A stretch of 64,000 bases of DNA from Trichobilharzia regenti (Eukaryota; Platyhelminthes; Trematoda; Strigeidida; Schistosomatidae), in contig OX235267.1 in NCBI GenBank assembly GCA_944472135.2, forward strand, positions 34,131,312 through 34,195,311. The letters run 5' to 3'. How positions within the stretch are numbered: position 1 is the first letter of the stretch; the number at the start of each line of letters is the position of its first letter. Positions 52,289-62,342 of this stretch are shown one piece after another. The notes below the pieces were generated by a model that saw nothing but the letters and a program-made list of their open reading frames with translations, did no database searches and was not told where the DNA came from. The translations under genes and the position numbers were made by a program.

Positions 52289-53433
52289 ACTAAAGTATTA
52301 TTAATTAAGTATATGTGCAGAGAAACTTCAATGTACTTGCAAGTTTCGTATAATGTCAATCAACAGGAGACTTCAGAATTAATAAAACCTGCTTGGAAGT
52401 TACACCAACAGAATTTACACAGAGAAAATTTGATTTTAAAAAACACAAGACCAACAATGTCTGATAAATACTTGTAATAAAGACTAGAGGTGAATAAGTA
52501 GATGATAAGTAACTAATCATTTGTGCAAAAGTGTGGTGAGTTCAGCCTAAATCACAGTGATGGAAAACAAGTGGAATTATATTGCACTAAAAGGGAAGGG
52601 GTTAAACCAAGTTCTGAATAGTCAAGTAACAGGAAGAGTAAATGTGTCGGCTTGCAAGGGCAAAGAAAGACTGGTAGATGCTTCTTTATGAACACATCAG
52701 TCAGGTTTCAGGTGTCTGATAGCATATACTTCGGTGAACTTGGGAAGAAGTGAACAATATTTTCTACTGATTTCACAATATTTACCTCGTGATATCCCGT
52801 ATCATCAATGAAGTGTCTAACAGTAGCACTATTGTAAGCATATGTTTCCTTGAGAGGTAAGCTTTTTAGTAAATGTTCAGAGAATTGATGGTATGCCCTT
52901 CTTTCTGTTCACCCAATGTAACTGCTACTGTAGATACATGTAAATTTGTATGCACAATTAGATCTAACATAGAAACAGACGTCTGTCAGCCCTTGTTTGC
53001 AGCGATTTTGTATGTTGTTCGATAAACAGACACTAACTTGGCTGCAGGATAAATTCTGACTGGTTAAAGATTCAGTCTCCTATTGATTATTCTTGCGGTA
53101 TTACCATCAACGTATTCACCTGTTATCTTTATTATACAAGTGTTTTTCGACTGTATGAAAACGTTTATAATTTTTTTCGGTTTTTTATTCGAACTTAAAC
53201 TTTCTATGGACTGAAGGTATTCAAACATGTTAGAATAAAGACATCCAAGTACTAGATCATTAATAATCATATGTTGTTTGAATGATTGTTTTACTGTCAG
53301 TCCTTTCTGTGTATAGGTCGAATTGATGTACCATTTGAGAAGATTTTTTGTTTCTTCAGTCTCCTGTTGAGTGACATCATACCAACTTTGGAAGTACGTT
53401 AAAATTTCCTCGTATATTTACTGTTTTTTTAGG
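52289..53433 (-). mobile_element. PLE fragment with inverted ends (minus)
   Basis: Minus strand: frame 53270-53064 has GEYVDGNTARIINRRLNL. After a stop comes RIYPAAKLVSVYRTTYKIA (near 53064-53000), the family linker block. Then STVAVTLGEQKEGIPSIL near 52930-52880 (endonuclease core, decayed) and IKKHLPVFLCP near 52695. The 3' UTR is shared with 42266-42400. Stops and frameshifts throughout. Confidence 0.8.
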
Positions 53434-53508
53434 TTGTACGCAGCTGAAGAGAAGGAGATGGAATAAATGTTGGTAACTTTCTATTCTACACGAACTGTTG
53501 TTTTTGCT
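53434..53508. repeat. Inverted end of PLE copy (right)
   Basis: Partner of 52214-52288: 'tgtacgcagctgaagagaaggagatggaataaatgttgg' faces the left end's 'ctaacatttatttcatctgcctctcttcagctgcgtac'. Confidence 0.8.
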
Positions 53509-54545
53509 TTATTCAAACTCATAAAAGGGAAAAACGTTGTAGTCTATTGATTACCTGACGTTAATTTACTGTCACAGTTTAACTCTTTTATTCCATTTCA
53601 CTAGTTATCAGATAATCATAGTAAAGATTCATCTGAATAGCAGCCGACAATGATACTATCAATGATTTCGGAATAAAATGAATGTAAAAATAAAAAATTT
53701 TTAAATTCTACAATAGTTTCAAATAAATCAACACCAGTAGAACCTTGTGGCATGTGCTATTGACATGTATTTACAAGTAGTATACTGTGTGTGGGTGATA
53801 TATCTTCTATAAGAATCTCGAACAGCAAAAGGGTGGATTAAGTTGTGAAAAAGAGAAATGAAGGGAATTAACGAAATAATATAGAAAGCATGAAAAGAAG
53901 ACATGGAAAGCAGAATATGACCTTCTTCAAATGATGATATCACTGTTTTCCGTCATTGTTTACCGTTTCGCTCCTGGCATACAATCGAAAAGCAGCTGCG
54001 CAATATACACAAAGAGTGGATAATTGAATAATATTAGTTTTGAAGCGTGAGGATATATGTTATTACGTGTACAATTTTCCGCGCCTCAGGTTTTCTCGTC
54101 TTTCATTGGCTAGAACAATAGTGGTCAGTTGGATTTTCTATTTGCCCTTGGTAGGTACTATCGTGTGCAGTTTTGTGTGGTTGTGTTATTCGTCGTTTGC
54201 AAGCAACTTTGACGAGTATAAATGTAACATTTGACTATTCTAACATTGTTTCATTGTTGAAAGAATAGTATTTTTAATTTGCCGCCACATTAGATTAAAA
54301 TTGGAATGGCTTTTTTATACATTGATTTATAATGGTCTTAAAATTCTAATACGTGACATATTCTATCTTATAATTAAACAACAGTATTTAAAAAAATAAA
54401 CTTCTTATTAGAGATGGTGGTTCTGAATAAATTCTATAAACTAATTAAAAACATTGACTTAACTCATATACGCGAATTCCATTATTTCATAACAGATAGG
54501 AATGCACAAATTTTGTTTCTGCAAGTGTTTACGTGTTATACGTGA
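53509..54545. other. Unassigned interval
   Basis: Two 64-71-codon frames (53728-53943 minus; 54040-54234 plus), hydrophobic and unrecognised. Confidence 0.4.
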
Positions 54546-54972
54546 CTACTCAAACAAGCTTCAAACCTTCATCCACATCTGTCTTCGCTCAATGCTCAAG
54601 ATCAGATGGCCGGCCAGAAAAGATCAGCAATAGGGATCTCTGGCAATGAGCGAACCAACCAGGAACCGATTGTGAAACAAATAGGCAAGAAGAAATGGAG
54701 ATGGACTGGCTAGCCATACTCTGAGAAAACAAACCGTCAAGTGACATCACTAGACAAGGCCTCGCTCAAGTGGAACCCGACAGAATGGGAAGCGGCGAGT
54801 TGGTCGTCCAAGTGTGAGGGTGACTTGGAGGAGATCATGTGAGGAGGAGATGGGAGCATGTAGGCAGACTTGGAGCGAGGTGAAAAAGTTGGCAGAAAAC
54901 CGAAGGCAATAGAGACGCGCGGCCGAAGCCCTATGTTCCTCTAGGAATTAAAGGATATAATAATAATAATGA
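54546..54972 (+). mobile_element. RTE-like LINE 3' fragment
   Basis: Begins 'actcaaacaagcttcaaaccttcatccac' (the RT C-terminal block) and continues colinear with 43140-43582 (RWPARKDQQ, NEPTRNRL, ..GGCEEEMGACRQTWSEVKKL). It ends in 'tctaggaattaaaggatat' and (AAT)n. No frame longer than 60 codons survives. Confidence 0.85.
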
Positions 54973-55399
54973 CTACTTAATATAAACCTAGACGGTATTC
55001 CATAACACATTATCAGGAGATTTAGTGAGATAAAGCAGAAGAGCTATAGTTCGGTTACATGTTTTTAGATGATATTTTATCCACTAAAGTGGTTGATTTA
55101 ACCACGAAGTTTTTATTATTATTATTGTTGTTTTATACACTTGGTTCCCTTGATAATCTCTGATTCAGAAAGAAAGACTAAATTTACAGGCTTTCATCAT
55201 CTGCTGCAAACTACTTAAAATTACAGTGGTCATAAAAAATGTAAATAATATACTTCAGTGTTCGAATAGTAGTAGAGAAAACACTAATAAATTAACGCAT
55301 CTGAGATATATGCAGTATAGTTTTTAGTTTAAATTACCATCAGTTTAAATGCTTTCAAAATTAAAAAGGTGAAGTTTGAGAAGACGGAAAAATGAATCA
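54973..55399. other. Unassigned interval
   Basis: AT-rich, with an ATT run near 55113-55130. Confidence 0.4.
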
Positions 55400-56405
55400 A
55401 GTAGTGTTAGTTTGTAGATTCACATAGCAGTCCATGAAGGTTTTAGCTAACAGGACTTAAAACTAGCTCAGTAAGCTGATTTCACTGATATGGATGACTA
55501 ATCAGGGAGTGGAAGACTGATTGCACCATCTTTCTGTATACATAAGTTTGGTTTGAAAAGTTTGATTGCAACTGATTCGGAAAATCGTACTAAATTTTGC
55601 TGTCCATTCTATGTTTAATATTATAAAGGATCTGAGAGTCTCAACGAAATGACCCGAGGTATCTACAAGGTGTCTGATAATTGCACCTTGCGAATATCTT
55701 CTTTCATTTAGACATTAGTTTATCGGTATATGCTCAAAAAACCGAATGCAAGCCTTTCTTTCTGTCCTTTCATTGTGCTTGCTCCCATAAGTACATGTAA
55801 ATTTATCAACGTAGTCAGAGGTGGAGTCAGCAGGATACAGCTTGTGGTGCTGTATAGTGTTATGTTCTTTGCTGCACGGAACCCTCTTTTCATTACTCTT
55901 TTGATTATCTTGTCAATCTTTCGTGACACAACCTCACCTCTGAATGTGAGACAAATGTAAAATTTCTTTCTTCCAACAGTTAAATGTTCCGTTTTTCCTT
56001 ATTTTTCTTCGCTATGCTTTTGGATCAATTCCTTTGGATACATATTCCCCCTTACGCACTTCTCAACAAGGCCTAATTCTTTTTCCATCTTATTGGTCGA
56101 ATACAGCTTTCTGGTTCTGTCGCACAATGTTTCCACTAATAGAACAGGAGCTATTATGGTGAAGGTATTGTGTGGTCTTGGTTTCTACACTACAGACACA
56201 CTTTTCGATAGTATCATAGTTTCTTCTCCTTGCATTAAGATTCAGGGAACTGAACTCATCGTTATGTTCATATTCCATGGTGAATTTATTGTTTGGGTGG
56301 ATCTCATCCAGATGTTCAAATAATACAGATGGTCGATTCATATCTTTACAAACAACAAATGTGTATCACACTGTTGGAAAGATATGATAAGCTCCTCAAA
56401 TAAAT
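55400..56405 (-). mobile_element. PLE fragment, RT C-terminus to endonuclease (minus)
   Basis: Minus strand: TFVVCKD near 56370-56350 is the segment just after motif C. The frame 56341-56090 gives RPSVLFEHLDEIHPNNKFTM and NDEFSSLNLNARRRNYDTIE, the RT C-terminus with the YRKP-type block decayed. The frame 55929-55720 gives IDKIIKRVMKRGFRAAKNIT (linker) and LINLHVLMGA (decayed endonuclease). The C-terminus is near 55600-55500 (compare 37560-37916). YMDD itself is lost. Confidence 0.8.
56090..56341 (-). pseudogene. PLE RT C-terminal fragment
   Basis: 83 codons, MNRPSVLFEHLDEIHPNNKF onward, colinear with the region that follows YxDD in PLE reverse transcriptases (compare 19000-18830). Stop after VFDQ. 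Confidence 0.75.
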
Positions 56406-58629
56406 ACATAAGAGAATGAGCCGTCTTGGAATATATCTTCACCGCAAACTAACACAATCGTTTCACTACACATTATGTGCGTCAGAAGACTAGCCATCAA
56501 AAGAAAATTGATTGTATCAACGGCGAAAATTAATGTGTTGGCTGGAACAGCATAAAGTTAAATTAGCAATTAAAAGATGTTTACTCCATTCCTTCATATA
56601 ATTCCACACCAACAGCTGTGAATGTCAAGAAGTAGAAAACTTGAAGAAAGAGATAATATAAAAGAGCCTGAGACTCAAATCAACTTGCAATCAACACATG
56701 CTGGTGTAGATAGGCCAAATATGCCAATCAATAAATAATAAACCATTTGTCAAAACTTCAAATACTAAATGTACAAGTTTAATTGGCATTGGCAAGGGTG
56801 CACATAATGACTAGAAAAATCTTCATAGATAATTAGCCACAGTCAGAGTTACTATAGTAGACAACTGAACGCGTATTATACTGTGAAGCCAACGCTGACA
56901 TTGTTATCTGAAAAGATAATAAAAAAATAAAAATAAATTAACCAACTATGAGAACCAGGAACAACTGTGTTCTATATTTATCTTTAATTTATATTTCAGT
57001 ATTTTATTCAAGTTAAATGGTTATAATACAGATGATTAGGATGAGTTCAAATGTCAGTTCCTGATCAAAAAATGTTTTCAGTTGTCTATTTATAACAGTT
57101 GTTTGTTGTTGTATTTTGCAACGACAGAACCCAGTGAAACAAACAGCATAATAAGACAGAATCGAAGAATTTGTATTCGGCGGAACTGTTTATAATTTAT
57201 ACAATCAGTAATTACAAACAACAGTATGCATTCAAACAATGCACTGGTAGAAATTGTCAATTGTCACAATATTGTTCTACTGAATCATATAATTAGTACA
57301 TTTTAACGGCACAATATTATAAGTTTCTAGAACACTTTACCAGTCTCCCAAATAAGGGCTATCATTTGAAAATCAGTGATATTCTGTAATATTTACTCGC
57401 TTTGTGCTACGTACTACTTAAAGATAGATATAAGTAGTATACCGAGTGTTGGACTCGGAGGAAATTTGCATGTCAGTGGAAAGGCTTATGAAGAAGAAAC
57501 TACAGAAGAAGGTAACAGCACTCAAAGGAATCCGATAGGAAAGGAATATTGCTATAGTTAGCTTACTGCATTCATCAACCAATATAGGATGCTCGACCTC
57601 ACCGCTTAGGTCAGGTCGATTATTTGAAGGCTCTTGGTTAAGTATCCACACCATTTGGCATGCTATCGTCTTATGCTCGTTGATTCGTCCATGATACCCG
57701 GCAATCTAGCATTCGAAATTGCACTAGGATTTTGATTCCGGGAAACACTTCATACTTCGCAAGACGATTCTGCTGTTTCGGTTTGTCTTTGGCCTACTCA
57801 GAATATATGGTATGGGGTTGTGGGCATACAATCTTACTTTGGTATATGTCGGACTCCGAGTAAACGTCATCCCTTTAATCTCCTAAGATACAAGAAAGTG
57901 AAAGTTTTCAGTCTGTATCAGTTTTACTGGGGGCCGAATATGTTCCGTTCCCTCCTCTCTTCTTCTGCATCACCTTTAATTCACTCTTTATACCTGTGGG
58001 GTTATGGAAGTGTCCAAAAGTTGATGAGGTTTTGCCCTTGCTACTGACATGATGTGCTCTGTCAGCCTATTTTGATGCCCTACCTCACTTGCAAGTATCG
58101 ATAGCAAACCACAAATCGAACGCAGACTACTTTTAATTCTCTGTGATGTTACAATATCCCTTATTCGAAAACTGGTTTCTAATGATTAAAAAAAGCATAT
58201 TAAAATCTTATTGCAAATGGCTTTATTTAATTTTAGAGACTAAACACAGACTAAGAGAGCCCATGAAACAATATGGATTCATGCAATTCCTCTACAACAC
58301 TTGTGCCTACCCATTGGAACCTTTTAAAGGGAAATATGTGCGTCTGAAACTAAACACTGCATCAGGTGGTATGTGGTAGTTTCACTTTCTCCATCAATTT
58401 TGGAGGGTTTACGAAGCAACAGGCCTGCGTTTAGATCACCCTGATCTACATAGCGAGCACTCCTGGTTAAAGTTAGAGTTTCCTAACTACTTATGTTAAT
58501 CAATAAAGAAAGCCAACTATCAAGTTTGTGGTCATATTTCTACTTTTAAAAGTTAAACGGTTTCTTTTCAAAGGAGCCAAAGCGATTCTGTTGTTCCATT
58601 TATTGTGTCTAATTCAAATATCTCATTGT
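56406..58629. other. Unassigned 2.2 kb interval
   Basis: Frames of 61-78 codons (57376-57561, 57418-57654, 57820-58047, 58143-58379) are not recognisable. 58143-58379 has a basic N-terminal half and no domain. No RNA gene seen. Confidence 0.4.
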
Positions 58630-58788
58630 GCGTCGGTGGCGCAGTGGTTAGGACTCTCGCCGACCATGCACATGGTCCGGGGTTCGAGCCCCCGCCGACA
58701 CACACCTGATATCTATGGTTGGCCTGCAAAATTTGGGCTACCGATATCCATGCCGAAAATTCCATACTTGTACCAAAAATACAGTGTA
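58630..58788 (+). repeat. tRNA-head SINE, body type 1, left half (interrupted)
   Basis: The head begins GCGTCGG, with A-box TGGCGCAGTGGTTAGGACTC and B-box GGTTCGAGCCCC. The body runs to 'ccatacttgtaccaaaaatacagtgta', where the LINE begins. The remainder of the body resumes at 62078. Confidence 0.92.
58783..58788. repeat. Target-site duplication of LINE (left)
   Basis: AGTGTA, repeated at 62078-62083. Confidence 0.75.
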
Positions 58789-61700
58789 TTATTATTATTA
58801 TTATTATATAAGCTTTATTCCAAATCAGTACTTGTGATACAGAATGGAATTCTCAGCATTTTACTACAATATTGCATCCAGTTTTTACATTAACAATAAA
58901 TAAAGTTCTACATAGTTTAAATATTATCTCAACAACATATTAGTATGTCGGTAGCAAAGCCAAAATTAAAATGTTTGAAGGTGTTACAAAAGTAGATACT
59001 ACTAGCATATTTACTGGCGTAAGCGATAGCAAAATGGTCGAGATATACAGAGTGTAAAAGAACAACAAGAATGTTTTAAGTAGAGTTTGCAAGGAAGAGA
59101 AAAACAAAACAGCACTTAACAAAAATAAAGACAAAAAAGGTAGAGAGAATGGAAAAGAGAGAAAACGTTGTACCCATAAATGATGTGAGTTGGAAAGACG
59201 AGATTCATTGGTTCTAGTGACTATTTAATAAGTTAAAGGTTTCATGCCTGATGCATTCTTTATCACACAGAACACGGGCTAGGTAGGGTATGGATGAGTT
59301 TTTGTACTTACTAGTGCGGGCATATAGTTTCCTATATAGACTTCTTGTTTTCCCTGAAGAGATACATGGGGAGAGTTGTGAGTGTAGAGGGTGTTGTGAG
59401 TCAGATAAAATGGACTTCGCCCATTTTTCACATGAGTCCATGTGCCTGTCCACCAGAATGTTAACAAGCTGGCTAAGTGGTAAACTGCTTACCCTGCTGA
59501 CAACCTTTAACATCCTACGTAATAAGGTATAGTCTTTCTTCAATAGCCCAGGAAAGACTAAGGGGGAGCAATAGAGAATTATAGGCAGAATACGGGAGTT
59601 AACAAATTGTAGTAGTAAGGGTTGGGTTACACCAGAATGTCTTAACTTCTTGATGTAGAAGGTAAGACGGTATATTTTCTTGGAAATCGTCAAGATATGA
59701 GACGACCAGGAAAGATCAGAAGATAGAGTGACGCCTAGGTATTTAATTTCCGACTTAGTTTCTATTTCAGTGCCATCTATGTTGCACACCTCGTGAGCGC
59801 TAACCAGTTTGTTTAGGTCAGATTTATGCCTAAAGGTGAAATTAACTGTTTGGCATTTGGAGGGGTTTAAGGTTAGACCGTTTTCCTTGGACCATTGGCT
59901 AATTTCTGATAAGAAGCCATTTAGTTTAGAGCAGTCATTTTGACATTTGACAGGTAAAGATACAGTTAGGTCATCAGCATATTTGACAAAGTTAATATCA
60001 TTTGAAGACGGTAGGTCATGTAGGAAGAATGAAAAGAGAAGTGGGGAGAGTACAGCACCTTGGGGGACACCAGATTCAGTGAGCACAGCAGAGGAGGATT
60101 GACCTTTGTATACGGTGTACTGCATTCTGTTTGAAAAGTAGGAATGCAACCACTTAGTGACCCAAGACTCGGTTTGTGTCGTGGAGAGCTTATTTAGCAA
60201 GAGACTTCTAGGTACAGAGTCGAAAGCAGAAGTAAAGTCAAGAAACGTGCAGCGGACATATTTGGCACCTTTGTCTAATGATGAGACAATACTGTTGTGT
60301 AAGACGGCTGCAGCGTCTAAAGTACTCCTACCCTGTCTGTAGGCAAATTGTTTGGGGTCTTCGAAGCTTTTAAGGGAGGGTTCGAGTTTAAGAAGTATTA
60401 GTTTTTCCATGAGCTTTAGAAACGGGGAAGTGATGGCGATGGGTCTGAACTTTACGTTCTTGCTATTTCCAGGTTTAGGGACAGGGACTATTTTAATGTC
60501 TTTCCATGGAACAGGTACAACGTTTTCGGAGAAAGAAGCATTTAGGATATTAGTTAGAGGAGAACATAAAGCATCTGCACATTGTTTTAGGACATATGCA
60601 GGTATGCCATCAGGGCCAAGACTATGTGAGGGCTTAAGAGTTTTAAGACATTTCAAAACATCGAGAGTATTGAAGTCCTGGAAGTTATCAGCTACAAGAT
60701 TGGTAACATTAGAAGTGGTTATGGTAGAAGGAGAGCGTATAAAAGACAGATTAAGAGCATTAACATCACAAGAGGGAAAAACATTACATCGCTTACTATT
60801 GCCAGTAATTTCATTGAAAAGTTTCCACATGCTGTTTGGAGATTTGCATGATAAAAGTGTTTGGTTATAGATAGCATTAAGATTTTTGATTTCAGATTTG
60901 ATTTGAGCATTTATCTTTTTAAGTCCTAACTTGTCTTTGCATTTATATAACATTTCTTTTTGCCTGCGAAGTTGTTTGAGATGGGGAGAGGAAAAGCGGT
61001 CGAGGCGTTTGAACAGTGTTTGTTTGGGACAGCATATGTCAAGGCAGAACTTAAGATAATCCATTATATTGGTGATTGAGTCATCTAATGTACTTTCATA
61101 GAATAGATCCCAGTTGGTATCTTTTAACATGCATCTTAGATTGAGTAAGTTGTCAGATGTGTAGCTTCTTTGTTGTGCCTTCGTGGACAGGTGTGAGAAG
61201 ATTTTAATATGTGTTTTGCTGTATATTTTTGGCAAAACGCGGACAATGCAGTGATCGGAGTTATGTATCGGTGAACGTCTACGTGTTTCATATACTCCTT
61301 CATCATTGGTAAAAACCAAGTCAAGGGTTTTGTCAAGTCGAGTGGGAAATTTGACTATATTTGTGTGACCAAGAGCTTCAAGAAAGGAGCAATCTGATGT
61401 GTTGAAGTCTCCAGTAATAACGGATAGAGAGTTGTCGAAGTTGGCAGCAGCAAACATGGTGAATTCATCAGCAAAATTAGATAGATCAGATGGAGAGCAG
61501 CTAGGAGAAATGTACATGTTTGTAATATAGAATTGTTGATATTTGGGGAGGTGTTTGGGGCGACATTTGACAGTAATACAGTCAATGAAGTCATTTGAGA
61601 AGGTGAAGCAGATGTTATTTGAGACAGACCATTTGGAGTGAATAAAAGTTGCAACGCCACCACCATTTTTCTTATTACAACATTGACGGTCTTGTCGAAA

Positions 61701-62077
61701 TAAAATAAAGTCCTTTAGTGAGATAAGGTTGTCATCATACAGTTCATGCAACCACGTTTCTTGTAATGCGATTATGGCAGTGTTATGATACGTATCAGTT
61801 GACATCAGGGATTGTAGATACATTATCTTATTTGGTAGAGAGCGACAGTTTGAGTTCATTATGACGGGGACCGTAGTTAAGTGTATTGGTGTACGTTTGA
61901 GAGCTCTCTGCCAACCACTACGATGTTTCCTTCTTGGTTTCTTTGGAATATGAAAGTCATTTGGTCGTAAATTATTAATAAAGTTACGAGAGTAAATGAT
62001 TCTGTTAGAATTCATATTTAAGTGATAAGTGTATGCTGGTAAACAGGAAACTGGATGCAAAATGTAGATATTTTGGT
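58789..62077 (-). mobile_element. Intact CR1/jockey-like LINE inserted in a SINE
   Basis: 3289 bp on the minus strand. From 62077: 62-bp leader, ORF 62015-59214, about 400-bp 3' UTR and a (TAA)n tail at 58789-58808. It is flanked by a 6-bp duplication AGTGTA and splits a SINE that reads continuously across the junction once the LINE is removed. Single ORF; no ORF1-like Gag is present, so it may be 5'-truncated or of a one-ORF lineage. Confidence 0.9.
59214..62015 (-). CDS. Endonuclease-reverse transcriptase of CR1/jockey-like LINE
   Basis: 933 codons without interruption. Residues 50-262 are an apurinic-type (EEP) endonuclease: NSNCRSL (~54-60), QETWL (85-89), GGGVA (118-122), ITGDFNTSDC (~200-209), LDLVF (231-235), SDHCIV (253-258). 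These are the conserved Asn, Glu, Asp-Asn and Asp-His positions of the family. Residues about 466-690 are the RT: LGPDGIPAYVLK (466-477), RPIAITSPFLKLMEKLI (~524-540), LDFTSAFD (592-599, motif A), SGVPQGAVLSPLLF (648-661, motif B), YADD (679-682, motif C), YLGVTL (759-764). The C-terminal 160 residues are basic. Function: nick target DNA and prime reverse transcription there. An extended reading from 62210 adds 65 codons, but 62078-62210 is SINE DNA outside the element; ATG at 62015 (62 bp inside) is preferred. Confidence 0.9.
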   Translation of the reverse strand: MNSNRIIYSRNFINNLRPNDFHIPKKPRRKHRSGWQRALKRTPIHLTTVPVIMNSNCRSLPNKIMYLQSLMSTDTYHNTAIIALQETWLHELYDDNLISLKDFILFRQDRQCCNKKNGGGVATFIHSKWSVSNNICFTFSNDFIDCITVKCRPKHLPKYQQFYITNMYISPSCSPSDLSNFADEFTMFAAANFDNSLSVITGDFNTSDCSFLEALGHTNIVKFPTRLDKTLDLVFTNDEGVYETRRRSPIHNSDHCIVRVLPKIYSKTHIKIFSHLSTKAQQRSYTSDNLLNLRCMLKDTNWDLFYESTLDDSITNIMDYLKFCLDICCPKQTLFKRLDRFSSPHLKQLRRQKEMLYKCKDKLGLKKINAQIKSEIKNLNAIYNQTLLSCKSPNSMWKLFNEITGNSKRCNVFPSCDVNALNLSFIRSPSTITTSNVTNLVADNFQDFNTLDVLKCLKTLKPSHSLGPDGIPAYVLKQCADALCSPLTNILNASFSENVVPVPWKDIKIVPVPKPGNSKNVKFRPIAITSPFLKLMEKLILLKLEPSLKSFEDPKQFAYRQGRSTLDAAAVLHNSIVSSLDKGAKYVRCTFLDFTSAFDSVPRSLLLNKLSTTQTESWVTKWLHSYFSNRMQYTVYKGQSSSAVLTESGVPQGAVLSPLLFSFFLHDLPSSNDINFVKYADDLTVSLPVKCQNDCSKLNGFLSEISQWSKENGLTLNPSKCQTVNFTFRHKSDLNKLVSAHEVCNIDGTEIETKSEIKYLGVTLSSDLSWSSHILTISKKIYRLTFYIKKLRHSGVTQPLLLQFVNSRILPIILYCSPLVFPGLLKKDYTLLRRMLKVVSRVSSLPLSQLVNILVDRHMDSCEKWAKSILSDSQHPLHSQLSPCISSGKTRSLYRKLYARTSKYKNSSIPYLARVLCDKECIRHETFNLLNSH

Positions 62078-62116
62078 AGTGTAGAATCAAGCTGTAAATC
62101 CAAAACAAAAAAATGG
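62078..62116 (+). repeat. tRNA-head SINE, body type 1, right half
   Basis: AGTGTAGAATCAAGCTGTAA followed by an A-rich tail is the missing end of the SINE at 58630-58788. Confidence 0.85.
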
Positions 62117-62142
62117 TACTCAAATTTATTTTCAAATGACTT

Positions 62143-62342
62143 CCCTTTCTGAGTAGAATACGGAGCTTCAAACTTTGAAGTTTCATTGGTGGTGGTGTTG
62201 CCATTCTCATGAGGTGAGATTATCACTCTCAACCTTCCTTGTTCTCCAAGTTTACCACCGGTCGGGCGAGGTTTAAAAGTGCGTCACTTGAGAATCAATT
62301 CCCGACCACCAGCCTGGTTGGCGATCACTCTATCGTGGAATC
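62143..62342 (-). repeat. tRNA-head SINE, body type 2 (minus)
   Basis: 'ccctttctgagtagaatacggagcttcaaactttgaag' through 'gaggtgagattatcactctcaaccttccttg' is the type 2 body. The head end has GGGAATTGATTCTCAAG (decayed B-box, minus). Confidence 0.7.

Noticed and set aside
60352..60870. 172-codon plus frame
   Set aside because: Antisense to the LINE ORF at 59214-62015, which has all family motifs.
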